Shown here: in pieces, positions 17,122 to 25,122 of the stretch | Numbering within the stretch: the first letter of the stretch is position 1 | Layout: the number at the start of each line of letters is the position of its first letter | Assembly (NCBI GenBank): GCA_022394775.1 | Contig: JAGFCB010000133.1 | Coordinates: forward strand, 1 to 44,051 | Direction of reading: 5' to 3' | Origin: Candidatus Poribacteria bacterium | GTDB taxonomy: Bacteria; Poribacteria; WGA-4E; WGA-3G | Length of the DNA stretch: 44,051 nt | The notes under the pieces: generated by a model | Told to the model about the DNA's origin: nothing | The model's database searches: none | Seen by the model: the letters and a program-made list of their open reading frames with translations, nothing else | Program-made: the position numbers and the translations under genes

Positions 17122-18483
17122 TTATAGTAAAGCCCCGAGGCTGTCATACACATCATTAACACCTACCAGTTCAATATCTACGTCAATATCTAAACCTTTA
17201 CGGTTGTATTCAGGAAAAATCGCTCGTTTGAAACCGAGTTTTGCGGCTTCTCGGATTCGCCTGTCGACATGTGTCACGGGTCGAATCTCACCCCCAAGCC
17301 CAACTTCCCCGATAATCACAGTTTGCTGATCCACAGGAATATCTCGATGGCTTGAGGAAATTGCCATCAGCACGCCGAGATCTATGCCGGGTTCATCAAC
17401 ACGTAATCCGCCTGTAATGTTAACGAAAACATCGGCATCTCCGACATTGATCCCTACGCGTTTATTAAGTACTGCAATGAGCAGTGCGATCCGCTGTCGG
17501 TCAACTCCAGTTGCTGTATTTCGTGGATTGCTATAATTGGTAGGTACAACGAGTGCCTGAACTTCCATAAGTAGCGGGCGGGTTCCCTCCATACTTGAGA
17601 CGATAACGGAGCCTGAGACCTGTTCTTCTCTATGGTTTAAAAAAATCTCTGACGGGTTCATTACATCCACAAGTCCTGTGTTTTGCATTTCAAATATTCC
17701 GATTTCGTTCGTCGAACCGAACCGGTTTTTGATTGCTCGGAGTACCCGATAGATGTGATGGCGTTCCCCTTCAAAATAAAGTACCGTATCTACCATGTGC
17801 TCTAAAATGCGTGGACCCGCGATCGCTCCCTCTTTTGTCACATGCCCGACAAGGAATATAGGAATGTTCCGATTCTTCGCGTAAATCAGGAGATGCCCGG
17901 TACACTCACGCACTTGAGTGACACTTCCGGGGGCAGATTGAATACTGGACAAATAGACCGCTTGGATAGAATCGATGATGACTACCTTCGGTTTCTGGGC
18001 TTCGATATGCTTTTCAATCTGTTCGAGGTTATTTTCACAGAGTACATAGAGCGTATCAGATGTAACACCGAGTCGAGTGGCTCTGAGTTTCGTCTGACTC
18101 ACAGATTCTTCACCGGAAACATAAAGGACGTCTCCATAATTCCGGCTTAACGCGTCGCTGGCTTGTAGGAGCAAGGTAGATTTTCCGATACCTGGGTCTC
18201 CACCAATAAGGACTACTGAACCCGGGACAATTCCGCCGCCCAGGACCCTGTCAAACTCCATCATTCCTGTTAGGTGGCGTTCTACCTCGCTCGCCGTAAC
18301 TTCCGAGATGGGTTCAGGCTCACGAGATACCTGTCCAATCCCACGATGTCTTGACGGCGTAATGAGGTCTTCTACCTCTTCGGCGAAACTCTGCCAACTT
18401 TTACAGCTGGGACAGCGTCCGAGCGTCTTTGGCGTTGTATATCCACACTCTTGACAGACAAATTTGCGTTTTTCTCGTGCCAT
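17122..18483 (-). CDS. radA: DNA repair protein RadA
   Basis: A ~453-residue RadA, a RecA-like branch-migration helicase. It has the N-terminal zinc finger (Cys10, 13, 24, 27), Walker A GGDPGIGKS at residues 94-102, Walker B VVIIDSIQAVY, the RadA-specific KNRFGSTNEIGIFEM motif, and a C-terminal Lon-protease-like domain (RVGINVGDADVFVNITGG). The ATG at 18483 matches the usual family start MxxxxxxFVCxxCG; a longer frame starts at a TTG (18543) overlapping mlaD and is less likely. It follows mlaD directly. Confidence 0.95.
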   Translation of the reverse strand: MAREKRKFVCQECGYTTPKTLGRCPSCKSWQSFAEEVEDLITPSRHRGIGQVSREPEPISEVTASEVERHLTGMMEFDRVLGGGIVPGSVVLIGGDPGIGKSTLLLQASDALSRNYGDVLYVSGEESVSQTKLRATRLGVTSDTLYVLCENNLEQIEKHIEAQKPKVVIIDSIQAVYLSSIQSAPGSVTQVRECTGHLLIYAKNRNIPIFLVGHVTKEGAIAGPRILEHMVDTVLYFEGERHHIYRVLRAIKNRFGSTNEIGIFEMQNTGLVDVMNPSEIFLNHREEQVSGSVIVSSMEGTRPLLMEVQALVVPTNYSNPRNTATGVDRQRIALLIAVLNKRVGINVGDADVFVNITGGLRVDEPGIDLGVLMAISSSHRDIPVDQQTVIIGEVGLGGEIRPVTHVDRRIREAAKLGFKRAIFPEYNRKGLDIDVDIELVGVNDVYDSLGALL

Positions 18484-18536
18484 GTTTGAGGGTACCAATC
18501 GTGCTTTTGTTAAAATCCAGGTACAGGCGGGTTTAA

Positions 18537-20105
18537 TTACCAACTACTATTGAAAAAACGGAACCCGGTTGTCCAACGTCTTCCTTCTTCGTCGGTTAAA
18601 TTCTCAGCGCCCAGTAAGATTTGTCCGTATCGGAAAAACTGCAGCGCAATTTCTGTATTTAACTCAGGATTCTTGCTTGTCAATCCTACGCCTTCAACAC
18701 TGAAACCCAAGCGTCGCGACCACAACCATAAATCAAACCCTGCCCCGACCTGTGACCTCATAAAACCAGCACGTGCTCGGAGATAGTCAGTCAAATCGTA
18801 TGTATACTGAGCTTCAAATCGAACTATTTCGTCGCGAACGCCGACCCCAAGCCTATAGTGTGTCTGTGATTGTGGTGAAAGCGAAAACGCCAATTCGTTG
18901 TAAAGTCGTTCGTCAAGACTTAGGTAGCGAAGTTCATAATCCCAGCCAAACTGAGGTGGTTCAAAGTGCTTCAGCCGCTTTCCGGTTTGTTGCGAGAGAT
19001 CAGCGACAGCGTTCACCGCTTTATTAAGATTTTGCAAAGTGCTTCGAGCTTCTTGAAGCGGTTCTGGTGAGTTAAGCAGCTGCGCAACAGTCCCTTCGCC
19101 TTCATTGAGTGTAGCAAGGAGGTGACTGACATTTGCCTCTAAGGCGTTAATTGCGTCGGTTGCTTTCTGTAAATTCTCTACGATAGGTGTGATATTGGCT
19201 TCGCCTGTTTTAATGGCATTGCTCCCTTGCGAAACAAGGGTAGTGACCTGATCAGACAATGTGTTGAAGTCTGATCGAAAATCCTGTGCGATTTGCCGGA
19301 ATTCTGATGTGGTTGTGCTGACATCGGTGAAGATAGTGTTTAGTTTTGGTGAATTTTGGTTCAGGGATCTTAAGATTTCACGTGTAATATCACTCACATG
19401 GCTGCTGACCATGAGAGAATCGCCTTCGAGTTGCGTGATAAGATTATTTACTTTAACAAGGGTTTCCTGAAAGCGTTTATCATTTTCCAGCGCCAGTTGG
19501 GTGAAAGTTTCAACAGTTTTTCCAGAGTCAACACTTAACTTCTCAATAGTTTTTCCGGTGAGTGCGACAACATCGCGAATCTCTTTGATAGCGAGTTGTA
19601 TCGCTTCCTGATTGGCTTGGAGGACTTCATTAGCGGCAGTCGTGAGTTCAATGGCTTGTGTCATACCTGCACTCGTCTGCTCAAGGAGTTCTAAGGCATT
19701 AACCGGATCTTTTCCAACAATGGGTAGGTTCGCGGGTTTTAAGGGAGGGTTTCCGATCGGGCCATTGTCAAGCGCGATGTAAATTTCGCCGACGAATCCA
19801 TTCATAGAAATTCTGGCACTACATTCTTCCCTTAACCACTTAAACCCATTTTTGATTTTCGTCTTGATATAGACATCATTCATATCAGGTCGGAGTTCAA
19901 TGGCAGTTACTTTACCGATTGATACACCAGATAGATAAACACCTGCTCCGACATAGAGTCCGTTGACGGATTGAAATTGGAAGGTGAGTTCATCGCCAGC
20001 AGTTGCCCATGGCCAATTCTCAGCATTTGTCAGAAGAATAGCCAGAAAAACGATTGCGATTAGAACCATTACACCGACTTTCACAGAGGCTGTCCAAAAA
20101 TTCAT
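18537..20105 (-). CDS. mlaD: MlaD/MCE-family lipid transport protein with extra C-terminal beta domain
   Basis: A 522-residue substrate-binding component of an Mla-type phospholipid transporter. One N-terminal transmembrane helix (about residues 8-26) is followed by the MCE domain at about 38-115 (FQFQSVNGLYVGAGVYLSGVSIGKV). A long helical, coiled-coil-like region covers about 135-385. The last ~135 residues switch to alternating beta strands (YELRYLSLDERLYNELAFSL and on) with many aromatic residues and end in Trp, a pattern seen in outer-membrane barrels. Ordinary MlaD is about 180 residues, so this is a long form that could bridge the periplasm. It starts one base after the mlaF stop. Confidence 0.85.
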   Translation of the reverse strand: MNFWTASVKVGVMVLIAIVFLAILLTNAENWPWATAGDELTFQFQSVNGLYVGAGVYLSGVSIGKVTAIELRPDMNDVYIKTKIKNGFKWLREECSARISMNGFVGEIYIALDNGPIGNPPLKPANLPIVGKDPVNALELLEQTSAGMTQAIELTTAANEVLQANQEAIQLAIKEIRDVVALTGKTIEKLSVDSGKTVETFTQLALENDKRFQETLVKVNNLITQLEGDSLMVSSHVSDITREILRSLNQNSPKLNTIFTDVSTTTSEFRQIAQDFRSDFNTLSDQVTTLVSQGSNAIKTGEANITPIVENLQKATDAINALEANVSHLLATLNEGEGTVAQLLNSPEPLQEARSTLQNLNKAVNAVADLSQQTGKRLKHFEPPQFGWDYELRYLSLDERLYNELAFSLSPQSQTHYRLGVGVRDEIVRFEAQYTYDLTDYLRARAGFMRSQVGAGFDLWLWSRRLGFSVEGVGLTSKNPELNTEIALQFFRYGQILLGAENLTDEEGRRWTTGFRFFNSSW

Positions 20106-20106
20106 A

Positions 20107-20889
20107 TTATCTCCCGATGTACTCTTTCAAGATAGGGTTTTCCATATTGAGAATTTGGTCGGGTGCTCCAAATAGCACAAACTGTTGTAGAATAGGGTTA
20201 TCAATGTTAATAATTTCTTCAGGGCTTCCATAAGCGATCTGCTTGCCTTCATGGATCATAGCCATTCGTGTTGCGACGCTAAAGGCACTGTGCATATCGT
20301 GTGTTACTACAACAGAGGTGACTTGCAGCCGTTCGTGCAGGTCCCGGATGAGTTGATTAATTTCAGTACAGGTAACTGGGTCAAGTCCGGTTGTCGGTTC
20401 ATCGTATAAAATGACTTCTGGGTTAAAAGCGAGAGCGCGAGCGAGACCCACCCGTTTTCGCATGCCGCCGCTTAATTCGGCGGGTCGTAGGTCCTGAACG
20501 CCTTCTAAATCAACAAGTTCGAGTTTCTCATCAACAATTTTACGCATTTCTTGTTTGCTGTAGTTTGTATGCTGATCGAGCATAAAGGCGACATTTTCAG
20601 CGACAGTCATCGAATCGAATAAGGCAGCAGATTGGAATAACATTCCAATCTTTTGACGGAGGAGATTCATTTTTTTGGTTTTCAGTTTCGAGATTTCTAT
20701 GCCAGCAAACCAAATTTCACCGGAATCAGCAGCAATGAGTCCAGCGATGATTTTGAGGAGTACACTCTTGCCACACCCGCTCCGTCCCATAATGACGAGC
20801 GTCTCGCCGCGTGGGATCTCAAGGTTTAGTCCGTTTAAGACATTTTTTCCGCCAAAATTTTTAGTGATATTTTTAACTGAAATCATCAA
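20107..20889 (-). CDS. mlaF: Mla-type ABC transporter ATP-binding protein
   Basis: A 260-residue ATPase with Walker A GRSGCGKS, signature LSGGMRKRVGLARAL, Walker B VILYDEPTTGLDP and switch His in VVTHDMHSA. It powers the MlaE permease at the inner membrane. The last 40 residues are two 20-residue units (221-240 and 241-260), each with the pattern G-x-P-x-x-I-x-N-x-x-N-P-I-L, that is, a tandem duplication of the C-terminal tail. The gene is separated from its partner mlaE by a TnpB transposon, and directly followed by mlaD. Confidence 0.93.
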   Translation of the reverse strand: MMISVKNITKNFGGKNVLNGLNLEIPRGETLVIMGRSGCGKSVLLKIIAGLIAADSGEIWFAGIEISKLKTKKMNLLRQKIGMLFQSAALFDSMTVAENVAFMLDQHTNYSKQEMRKIVDEKLELVDLEGVQDLRPAELSGGMRKRVGLARALAFNPEVILYDEPTTGLDPVTCTEINQLIRDLHERLQVTSVVVTHDMHSAFSVATRMAMIHEGKQIAYGSPEEIINIDNPILQQFVLFGAPDQILNMENPILKEYIGR

Positions 20890-20894
20890 AATTT

Positions 20895-20938
20895 GCGGAT
20901 TGGAAACCCCCTACTTTAGTGGGGGGAGGAAAATCCGC
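20895..20938. repeat. Left-end hairpin of the TnpB element
   Basis: Outer arms GCGGATT (20895-20901) and AATCCGC (20932-20938) are perfect complements and enclose an inner stem, CCCCC plus ACT against AGT plus GGGGG, with one bulged T. Subterminal hairpins of this kind are what IS200/IS605 TnpA recognises as single strands. Confidence 0.65.
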
Positions 20939-20984
20939 CCTGGTGAATTAGACCAAACCTTTGTAAAAAAGATTTGATTTTTTC

Positions 20985-21013
20985 TTGACAAAAAGTGCCA
21001 AAAATGTTATACT
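20985..21013 (+). promoter_or_regulatory. Consensus promoter of tnpB
   Basis: TTGACA (20985-20990), a 17-base spacer and TATACT (21008-21013): one mismatch from the full consensus. Transcription should start near 21020, which is exactly where the structured leader begins. Confidence 0.85.
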
Positions 21014-21018
21014 ATTTC

Positions 21019-21110
21019 TATCACGTGGCGAGGACTTTTCACCTGCACACACCAAGTGCAGTCTCCTCGCCGACCGACTGTGAAAAGTGGTTAAAGCGTG
21101 ATACGTGATA
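21019..21110 (+). ncRNA. Structured 5' leader of tnpB with potential pseudoknot
   Basis: Between promoter and start codon almost every base lies in a perfect complementary pair. P1: TATCACGT (21019-21026) with ACGTGATA (21103-21110). P2: GGCGAGGA (21027-21034) with TCCTCGCC (21064-21071). P3 hairpin: CTGCAC (21043-21048) with GTGCAG (21056-21061). P4: CTTTTCAC (21035-21042) with GTGAAAAG (21080-21087), which crosses P2 and so makes an H-type pseudoknot, or, since there is no linker between P2 and P4, a mutually exclusive alternative. The 3' half of P1 is duplicated (CGTGATA twice in a row, 21097-21110), allowing two registers. I do not recognise it as a named RNA. No Shine-Dalgarno lies between it and the ATG at 21116. 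Confidence 0.65.
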
Positions 21111-21115
21111 GTCCA

Positions 21116-22312
21116 ATGAAACGAAGTTTTAAGTATCGTGTCTATCCGATGCGTGTGCAAGAACGCTGGCTTTATGCGGAGTTGAAACATCAGAAACGCT
21201 TGTATAACTACATGCTCCAGATGCGTAATCAGATGTGGGAGTATGGCAGTGTTTCTGTGTCGATGTATGACCAGATCAATCACCTGAAAAAACTCCGTGA
21301 AAACAACTCTCACTATTCCAAGCATCCACAGGATATGCAGGTTTCGACAATCAAACGCGTCAACGCGGCGAAAGCACACTTTTTCCGTAGATGCAAAGGG
21401 AAAGAGAAGAAAAAGGGGCATCCTCGATATAAATCTTCTGTCCGCTCTGTCACATGGTGTTTGCGAAAGATAAAGGGTGTGCGTCAAAACCCGATCTGTG
21501 AAACAGGTAAACGGCATAACATGCTGAAAGTGCCGAAACTCGGTGAAGTGAAAATCCGTCAGCACCGTCGGTTCATCGGAGACCCGAGAGAGGTCACGTT
21601 GAAAAAGACGGCACGCGGCTGGTATTGCTTTATCGTTTGTGAAGTGCCTGATACGTTGAAATGTGTCCCGAAATCCGCTTGTGGTGTGGATGTCGGCACG
21701 CACGATTTTCTGACGACTTCCGAGGGTGAAAAAGTCGAGAACCCGCGCTTTTACCGACAAGCCGAACGTAAACTTGTGCGACTTCAACGCGACCTTTCGC
21801 GTAAGGAATATCGGAGCAAGCGTTGGTATAAAACGAAAGACGGATTGGCAAAACAGGCGGATATTGTTGCCTGTCAACGGCTTGACTTTATCGCCAAAAC
21901 CGCCTATAACCTTTTTCACCACAAAGGTTTTGATGTCGTTGTTGTCGAGAAGCTGAAACCCAGCAATATGGTAAAAAACCGATACCTCGCGAAGTCTATT
22001 TCTGATGTGGCTTGGGGTATGTTCTTTGAATGGCTGGAGTGGGTGGCAAAACGAGACGGCAAGCACTTTCACAAGGTTGATCCCGCACACACCAGCAAGA
22101 CGTGTTCCAACTGCTGCCAGCGCGTCAATGGAAAGATGTCGTTGTCTGTGAGAACCTTTGAATGTAAACATTGCGGATTAATCCTCGACCGCGACCACAA
22201 CGCGGCTGTAAACATCTTACACAGGGCGGCTTGCGCCCTTCGTGGAGAGGTATGGGATACCATCCTCTATGAAACGAGAAATCCGTTGCTAAAACAGGCT
22301 TGTTGGGGTTAA
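21116..22312 (+). CDS. tnpB: TnpB RNA-guided endonuclease
   Basis: A 398-residue TnpB. The family uses an RNA transcribed from the element's 3' end to cut DNA next to a target-adjacent motif. The RuvC triad is intact: Asp192 in GVDVGTHD, Glu278 in VVVVEKLKPSNM, and Asp360 in DRDHNAAVNI. The zinc finger has Cys330, 333, 350 and 353. The N-terminal MKRSFKYRVYP and the basic bridging region KGKEKKKGHPRYKS (about 94-107) are typical. The ATG at 21116 is chosen because it gives the canonical N-terminus; the GTG at 21098 lies within the leader stem. A long antisense frame covers it but is a shadow. Confidence 0.95.
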   Translation: MKRSFKYRVYPMRVQERWLYAELKHQKRLYNYMLQMRNQMWEYGSVSVSMYDQINHLKKLRENNSHYSKHPQDMQVSTIKRVNAAKAHFFRRCKGKEKKKGHPRYKSSVRSVTWCLRKIKGVRQNPICETGKRHNMLKVPKLGEVKIRQHRRFIGDPREVTLKKTARGWYCFIVCEVPDTLKCVPKSACGVDVGTHDFLTTSEGEKVENPRFYRQAERKLVRLQRDLSRKEYRSKRWYKTKDGLAKQADIVACQRLDFIAKTAYNLFHHKGFDVVVVEKLKPSNMVKNRYLAKSISDVAWGMFFEWLEWVAKRDGKHFHKVDPAHTSKTCSNCCQRVNGKMSLSVRTFECKHCGLILDRDHNAAVNILHRAACALRGEVWDTILYETRNPLLKQACWG

Positions 22313-22344
22313 CCTCTTAACAAGCCCCATGCTTTAGCAGGGGG
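22287..22344 (+). ncRNA. Probable omega-RNA (reRNA) 3' scaffold and right end
   Basis: At the 3' end of tnpB, TGCTAAA (22287-22293) can pair with TTTAGCA (22333-22339), enclosing a hairpin of GGCTTGTT (22297-22304) with AACAAGCC (22319-22326). The terminal hairpin CCCC..TGC/GCA..GGGG (22325-22343) competes with these pairings. TnpB guide RNAs are known to come from exactly this place, overlapping the end of the gene; the full RNA would start further upstream inside tnpB, and the guide would be the flanking DNA from about 22345 (mla intergenic sequence). Boundaries are inferred. Confidence 0.6.
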
Positions 22345-22445
22345 TACTATGACATTGCTGAATACAAGAGATGCCAGAAAGCAAAGTTTTTCCGGTAGGA
22401 ACGATTTCTTGGTAGTCTATAAAACCGACCTTGAAACGGTCCCGA

Positions 22446-23270
22446 TTAGATGAGTCCTAAGATGTTAAAAAGGACATGGTTTAAAACGAAATCTAAAATA
22501 AGAATAGCGATGAGAGAAATAACAGCGGAACCAGTTGTAGCGGTGCCAACGCCTTCAGCACCGCCCGCAGTTGAGATACTGAATCCTTTATAGCAGCCGA
22601 CCGCCGCAATCGCCATGCCGAAGGAGGTTGCTTTAATGAGACTAATAAGGACACTCCCGACAAAAAGATTTTTTTGAACTTCCAAAAGAAAAAAGTAGCC
22701 GTTTACATCAAACAGGGTAACGACAGCAACAAAACCGCCAGCAATACCTGCGAAGGTTGAGAAGATAGTCAACGTTGGTAACATAAAGGAACACGCGAGG
22801 AAACGAGGGACTACTAAATACTTAACAGGATTCGTTCCCATCACTTCGAGCGCGTCAATTTGCTCTGTAACTTTCATCGTTGAAAGTTCGGCAGTAATTG
22901 ATGCGCCGATACGTCCGGCAAGCACAAACGCAGTAATCATCGGTCCTAATTCTTTAACAATAGATACGCAGACAAACCTCGCAACTGAACCTTCCACCGC
23001 ATACGGTTTGAGTTGGATGTATCCTTGCACACCCAATACCATCCCGGTGAAAAATCCTGAGACAATGACAACCCCCAAAGAGTTGAAACCGATCAACAGT
23101 AACTGCTTGACGAGTAGATCGAACTGAAAAGGAGGACGGAAGATTTGAATAAGTGTTTGAAAAAAAAGCGTGAAGGCTTGTCCGACCTCGGTAAGCGTAT
23201 TGTGCAACCGAATTTTAATTAAGGCACGAAAGCCGCCGGAGGATTCGTGTGTAGCGGATTGCTGATTCAT
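22446..23270 (-). CDS. mlaE: MlaE family lipid ABC transporter permease
   Basis: A 274-residue inner-membrane permease with five or six hydrophobic segments. Family blocks are FTGMVLGVQGYIQL, FVCVSIVKELGPMITAFVLAGRIGASITAELSTMKVTEQIDALEVMG (very typical), and AVGCYKGFSISTAGGAEGVGTATTGSAV near the end. It moves phospholipid between the inner membrane and the MlaD protein, powered by MlaF. It begins nine bases after the dnaB stop, so it belongs to the ribosomal-protein/dnaB transcript; its partners mlaF and mlaD now lie beyond a transposon inserted ~100 bases after its stop. Confidence 0.93.
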   Translation of the reverse strand: MNQQSATHESSGGFRALIKIRLHNTLTEVGQAFTLFFQTLIQIFRPPFQFDLLVKQLLLIGFNSLGVVIVSGFFTGMVLGVQGYIQLKPYAVEGSVARFVCVSIVKELGPMITAFVLAGRIGASITAELSTMKVTEQIDALEVMGTNPVKYLVVPRFLACSFMLPTLTIFSTFAGIAGGFVAVVTLFDVNGYFFLLEVQKNLFVGSVLISLIKATSFGMAIAAVGCYKGFSISTAGGAEGVGTATTGSAVISLIAILILDFVLNHVLFNILGLI

Positions 23271-23279
23271 GTTTTTTGT

Positions 23280-24614
23280 TTAACTCGGGTTTTCAAATCG
23301 CATCTGCTTTTTAGTAAAATACAAAACGACTGTTCCTGTTGGTCCGTTACGCTGTTTTTTTATCATGAGGTTTGCTTCAACGCGGTCGTCGGTATCTTCG
23401 TCGTCTTCGTAGTAATCTTCTCGGTATAAAAAGGCGACGAGATCTGCGTCTTGTTCAATTGCGCCCGATTCACGTAAATCTGAGAGTTGTGGTTGTTTAT
23501 CTGGGCGGCGTTCCACTTCACGGCTCAATTGTGAGCATGCGAGGATCGGTACGTTGAGTTCCCATGCGAGGACTTTCAAGGCACGGGATATTTCGGAGAT
23601 TTCCTGTTCACGCTGATTGTACCTGCCTGTCCCTCTGAGGAGTTGTAGGTAATCGACGATAATAAGCGCGAGTTCGTTATGTTCACCTTTAAGCCGTCGC
23701 CCTTCGGCGCGAAGGGCCTGAACAGTAAGTCCCCGGTTGTCATTGATGAGAATGGGGGCTTCAGACAGTCTACTGGCAGCCTCTGTCAAAGGTCGCCAAT
23801 AATCTTCACTGAAATTACCGGTTCGGAGTCGCCCGAAATCAATATGAGATTCTGCGGATAGCATCCGCATGACGATATCCTGTGCTGGCATCTCTAAACT
23901 AAAAATCGCAACCGGACGTTTTTGGTCGATTGCGATATTCTGTGCCATATTCAGGACCAAGGTTGTCTTTCCCATACTTGGACGCGCGGCAATAATAACA
24001 AAGTTGCCGGGCTGCAACCCTGATGTCATGTGATCGAAATCCATAAAGCCGGTAGGAACACCTAAGAAGCGATCTTGTTTGTGAAATAATTTTTCTATTG
24101 CATCAATACTCGTGGTGACCAGTGGGTTAATAGGCTGAAACCCGCGCTGTGCATCGTTTTGCCCGAGTTCAAAGACAGATTCTTGCGCTTGATTGAGTAC
24201 CTCAGCAAGTTCTATGCTTTCGTCTTGGGCGAGTTCGCGAATTGCTCCGCCTGCTTGGATGAGTTGGCGACGTGTCGCTTTTTCATGCAGGATATCGGCA
24301 TAAAACTCCGTACTCTCCGTTTCTACAATAGGTGCTTGAAGTTCATATAGATAGCCTGTACCACCTGTCCGATTGATCTGATTCGTGCGTTTCAGTTCAT
24401 CGGCAACGAGAAGCGGATCAGCGTTGCTAACGCGGTCATATACGGCAAGGATAGCTGTGTAGATGAGTTGATGGTCGGTTGTAAAAAAAGCATCGGAGGT
24501 ATGCCCTAAAAGGGCAATCACCCTTGGAATAACCGACTTCTCGGTCATCATTGCCCCGAGTACGGCTTGTTCAGCTTCCTTGTCGGAGAGGGAGTCAACC
24601 GCCTGTGCTTGCAT
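23280..24614 (-). CDS. dnaB: Replicative DNA helicase
   Basis: A 444-residue hexameric helicase that unwinds DNA at the replication fork. The N-terminal primase-interacting domain (about 1-105: DKEAEQAVLGAMM, then LIYTAILAVYDR) is followed by the RecA-like core with Walker A ARPSMGKTTL, FSLEMPAQDIVMRML, LIIVDYLQLL and the arginine-finger region RESGAIEQDADLVAFLYREDYY. No intein interrupts the Walker A or the later conserved block, both common intein sites. Its ATG follows the rplI stop by two bases. Confidence 0.96.
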   Translation of the reverse strand: MQAQAVDSLSDKEAEQAVLGAMMTEKSVIPRVIALLGHTSDAFFTTDHQLIYTAILAVYDRVSNADPLLVADELKRTNQINRTGGTGYLYELQAPIVETESTEFYADILHEKATRRQLIQAGGAIRELAQDESIELAEVLNQAQESVFELGQNDAQRGFQPINPLVTTSIDAIEKLFHKQDRFLGVPTGFMDFDHMTSGLQPGNFVIIAARPSMGKTTLVLNMAQNIAIDQKRPVAIFSLEMPAQDIVMRMLSAESHIDFGRLRTGNFSEDYWRPLTEAASRLSEAPILINDNRGLTVQALRAEGRRLKGEHNELALIIVDYLQLLRGTGRYNQREQEISEISRALKVLAWELNVPILACSQLSREVERRPDKQPQLSDLRESGAIEQDADLVAFLYREDYYEDDEDTDDRVEANLMIKKQRNGPTGTVVLYFTKKQMRFENPS

Positions 24615-24616
24615 AA

Positions 24617-25063
24617 TTACTCATCACGTTCGACAACGACGCGGAGTTCGACGACAACATCTGTATGCAATCTGACTGGGATCATGAATACACCGAGTTC
24701 ACGGATAGGTTCTGCAAGTTCAAAGAACCGTCGCTCTAATTCAAAGCCTTCAGCGCGTACAGCCTCAGCAATATCCATAGGGGTAACAGAGCCGAAAAGT
24801 CGGTCGTTTTCGCCAGCACGCCTTTTGAGAGTGCATGTAACACCGGAAATCTGTGATGCGATTTCACGGGCGTGTTCTCTATTTTTCGATTCTTGTTGAT
24901 CGATGACTCGTTTTTGGTGATCCAGATGGCGACGGTTTCGCTCTGTTGCATGCACAGCCAACTGCATCGGCAGGAGGTAGTTGCGTGCATATCCGTCCGA
25001 GACCTTTAACACATCGCCCGGTGCCCCGAGCCCTTCAACGCTTTTCTTTAGAATTACTTCCAT
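24617..25063 (-). CDS. rplI: Ribosomal protein bL9
   Basis: A 148-residue bL9 of the large subunit. The N-terminal rRNA-binding domain MEVILKKSVEGLGAPGDVLKVSDGYARNYLLP is diagnostic; a long helix (HLDHQKRVIDQQESKNREHA) links it to the C-terminal domain. It lies in the classic rpsF-ssb-rpsR-rplI-dnaB order. Confidence 0.97.
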   Translation of the reverse strand: MEVILKKSVEGLGAPGDVLKVSDGYARNYLLPMQLAVHATERNRRHLDHQKRVIDQQESKNREHAREIASQISGVTCTLKRRAGENDRLFGSVTPMDIAEAVRAEGFELERRFFELAEPIRELGVFMIPVRLHTDVVVELRVVVERDE

Positions 25064-25122
25064 AATTGTAAACCTAAACTATTTTTTTTAGGGAAGCCAG
25101 TTGGATATGGCTGAACCCATTT

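Larger units (their letters stand above)
20895..22344 (+). mobile_element. TnpB-only IS200/IS605-superfamily element (IS1341-like)
   Basis: A single-gene transposon inserted between mlaF and mlaE, transcribed against the operon. Both ends carry related hairpins: left CCCCC...CTTTAG...GGGGG (20907-20925) and right CCCC..CTTTAG..GGGG (22325-22344). No tnpA transposase gene is present, so mobility would need one in trans. The exact ends, target tetranucleotide and target-adjacent motif cannot be fixed without an empty site; the boundaries given are those of the outermost hairpins. All TnpB catalytic residues are kept, so it is probably not long dead. Confidence 0.85.

Noticed and set aside
20895..20938. 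Left transposon hairpin as a terminator of tnpB or mlaF
   Set aside because: It lies upstream of both start codons, and its core matches the right-end hairpin of the element, so it is a transposon end.
21019..21110. The upstream structured RNA as a HEARO/IscB omega-RNA
   Set aside because: The following protein is TnpB by its RuvC and zinc-finger motifs and has no HNH domain, so the IscB arrangement does not apply.
20948..22171. Minus-strand open frame of 407 codons opposite tnpB
   Set aside because: It lies wholly antisense to a clear TnpB with intact catalytic residues, has no ribosome site and its translation has the His/Arg/Phe-rich look of a reverse-complement shadow.
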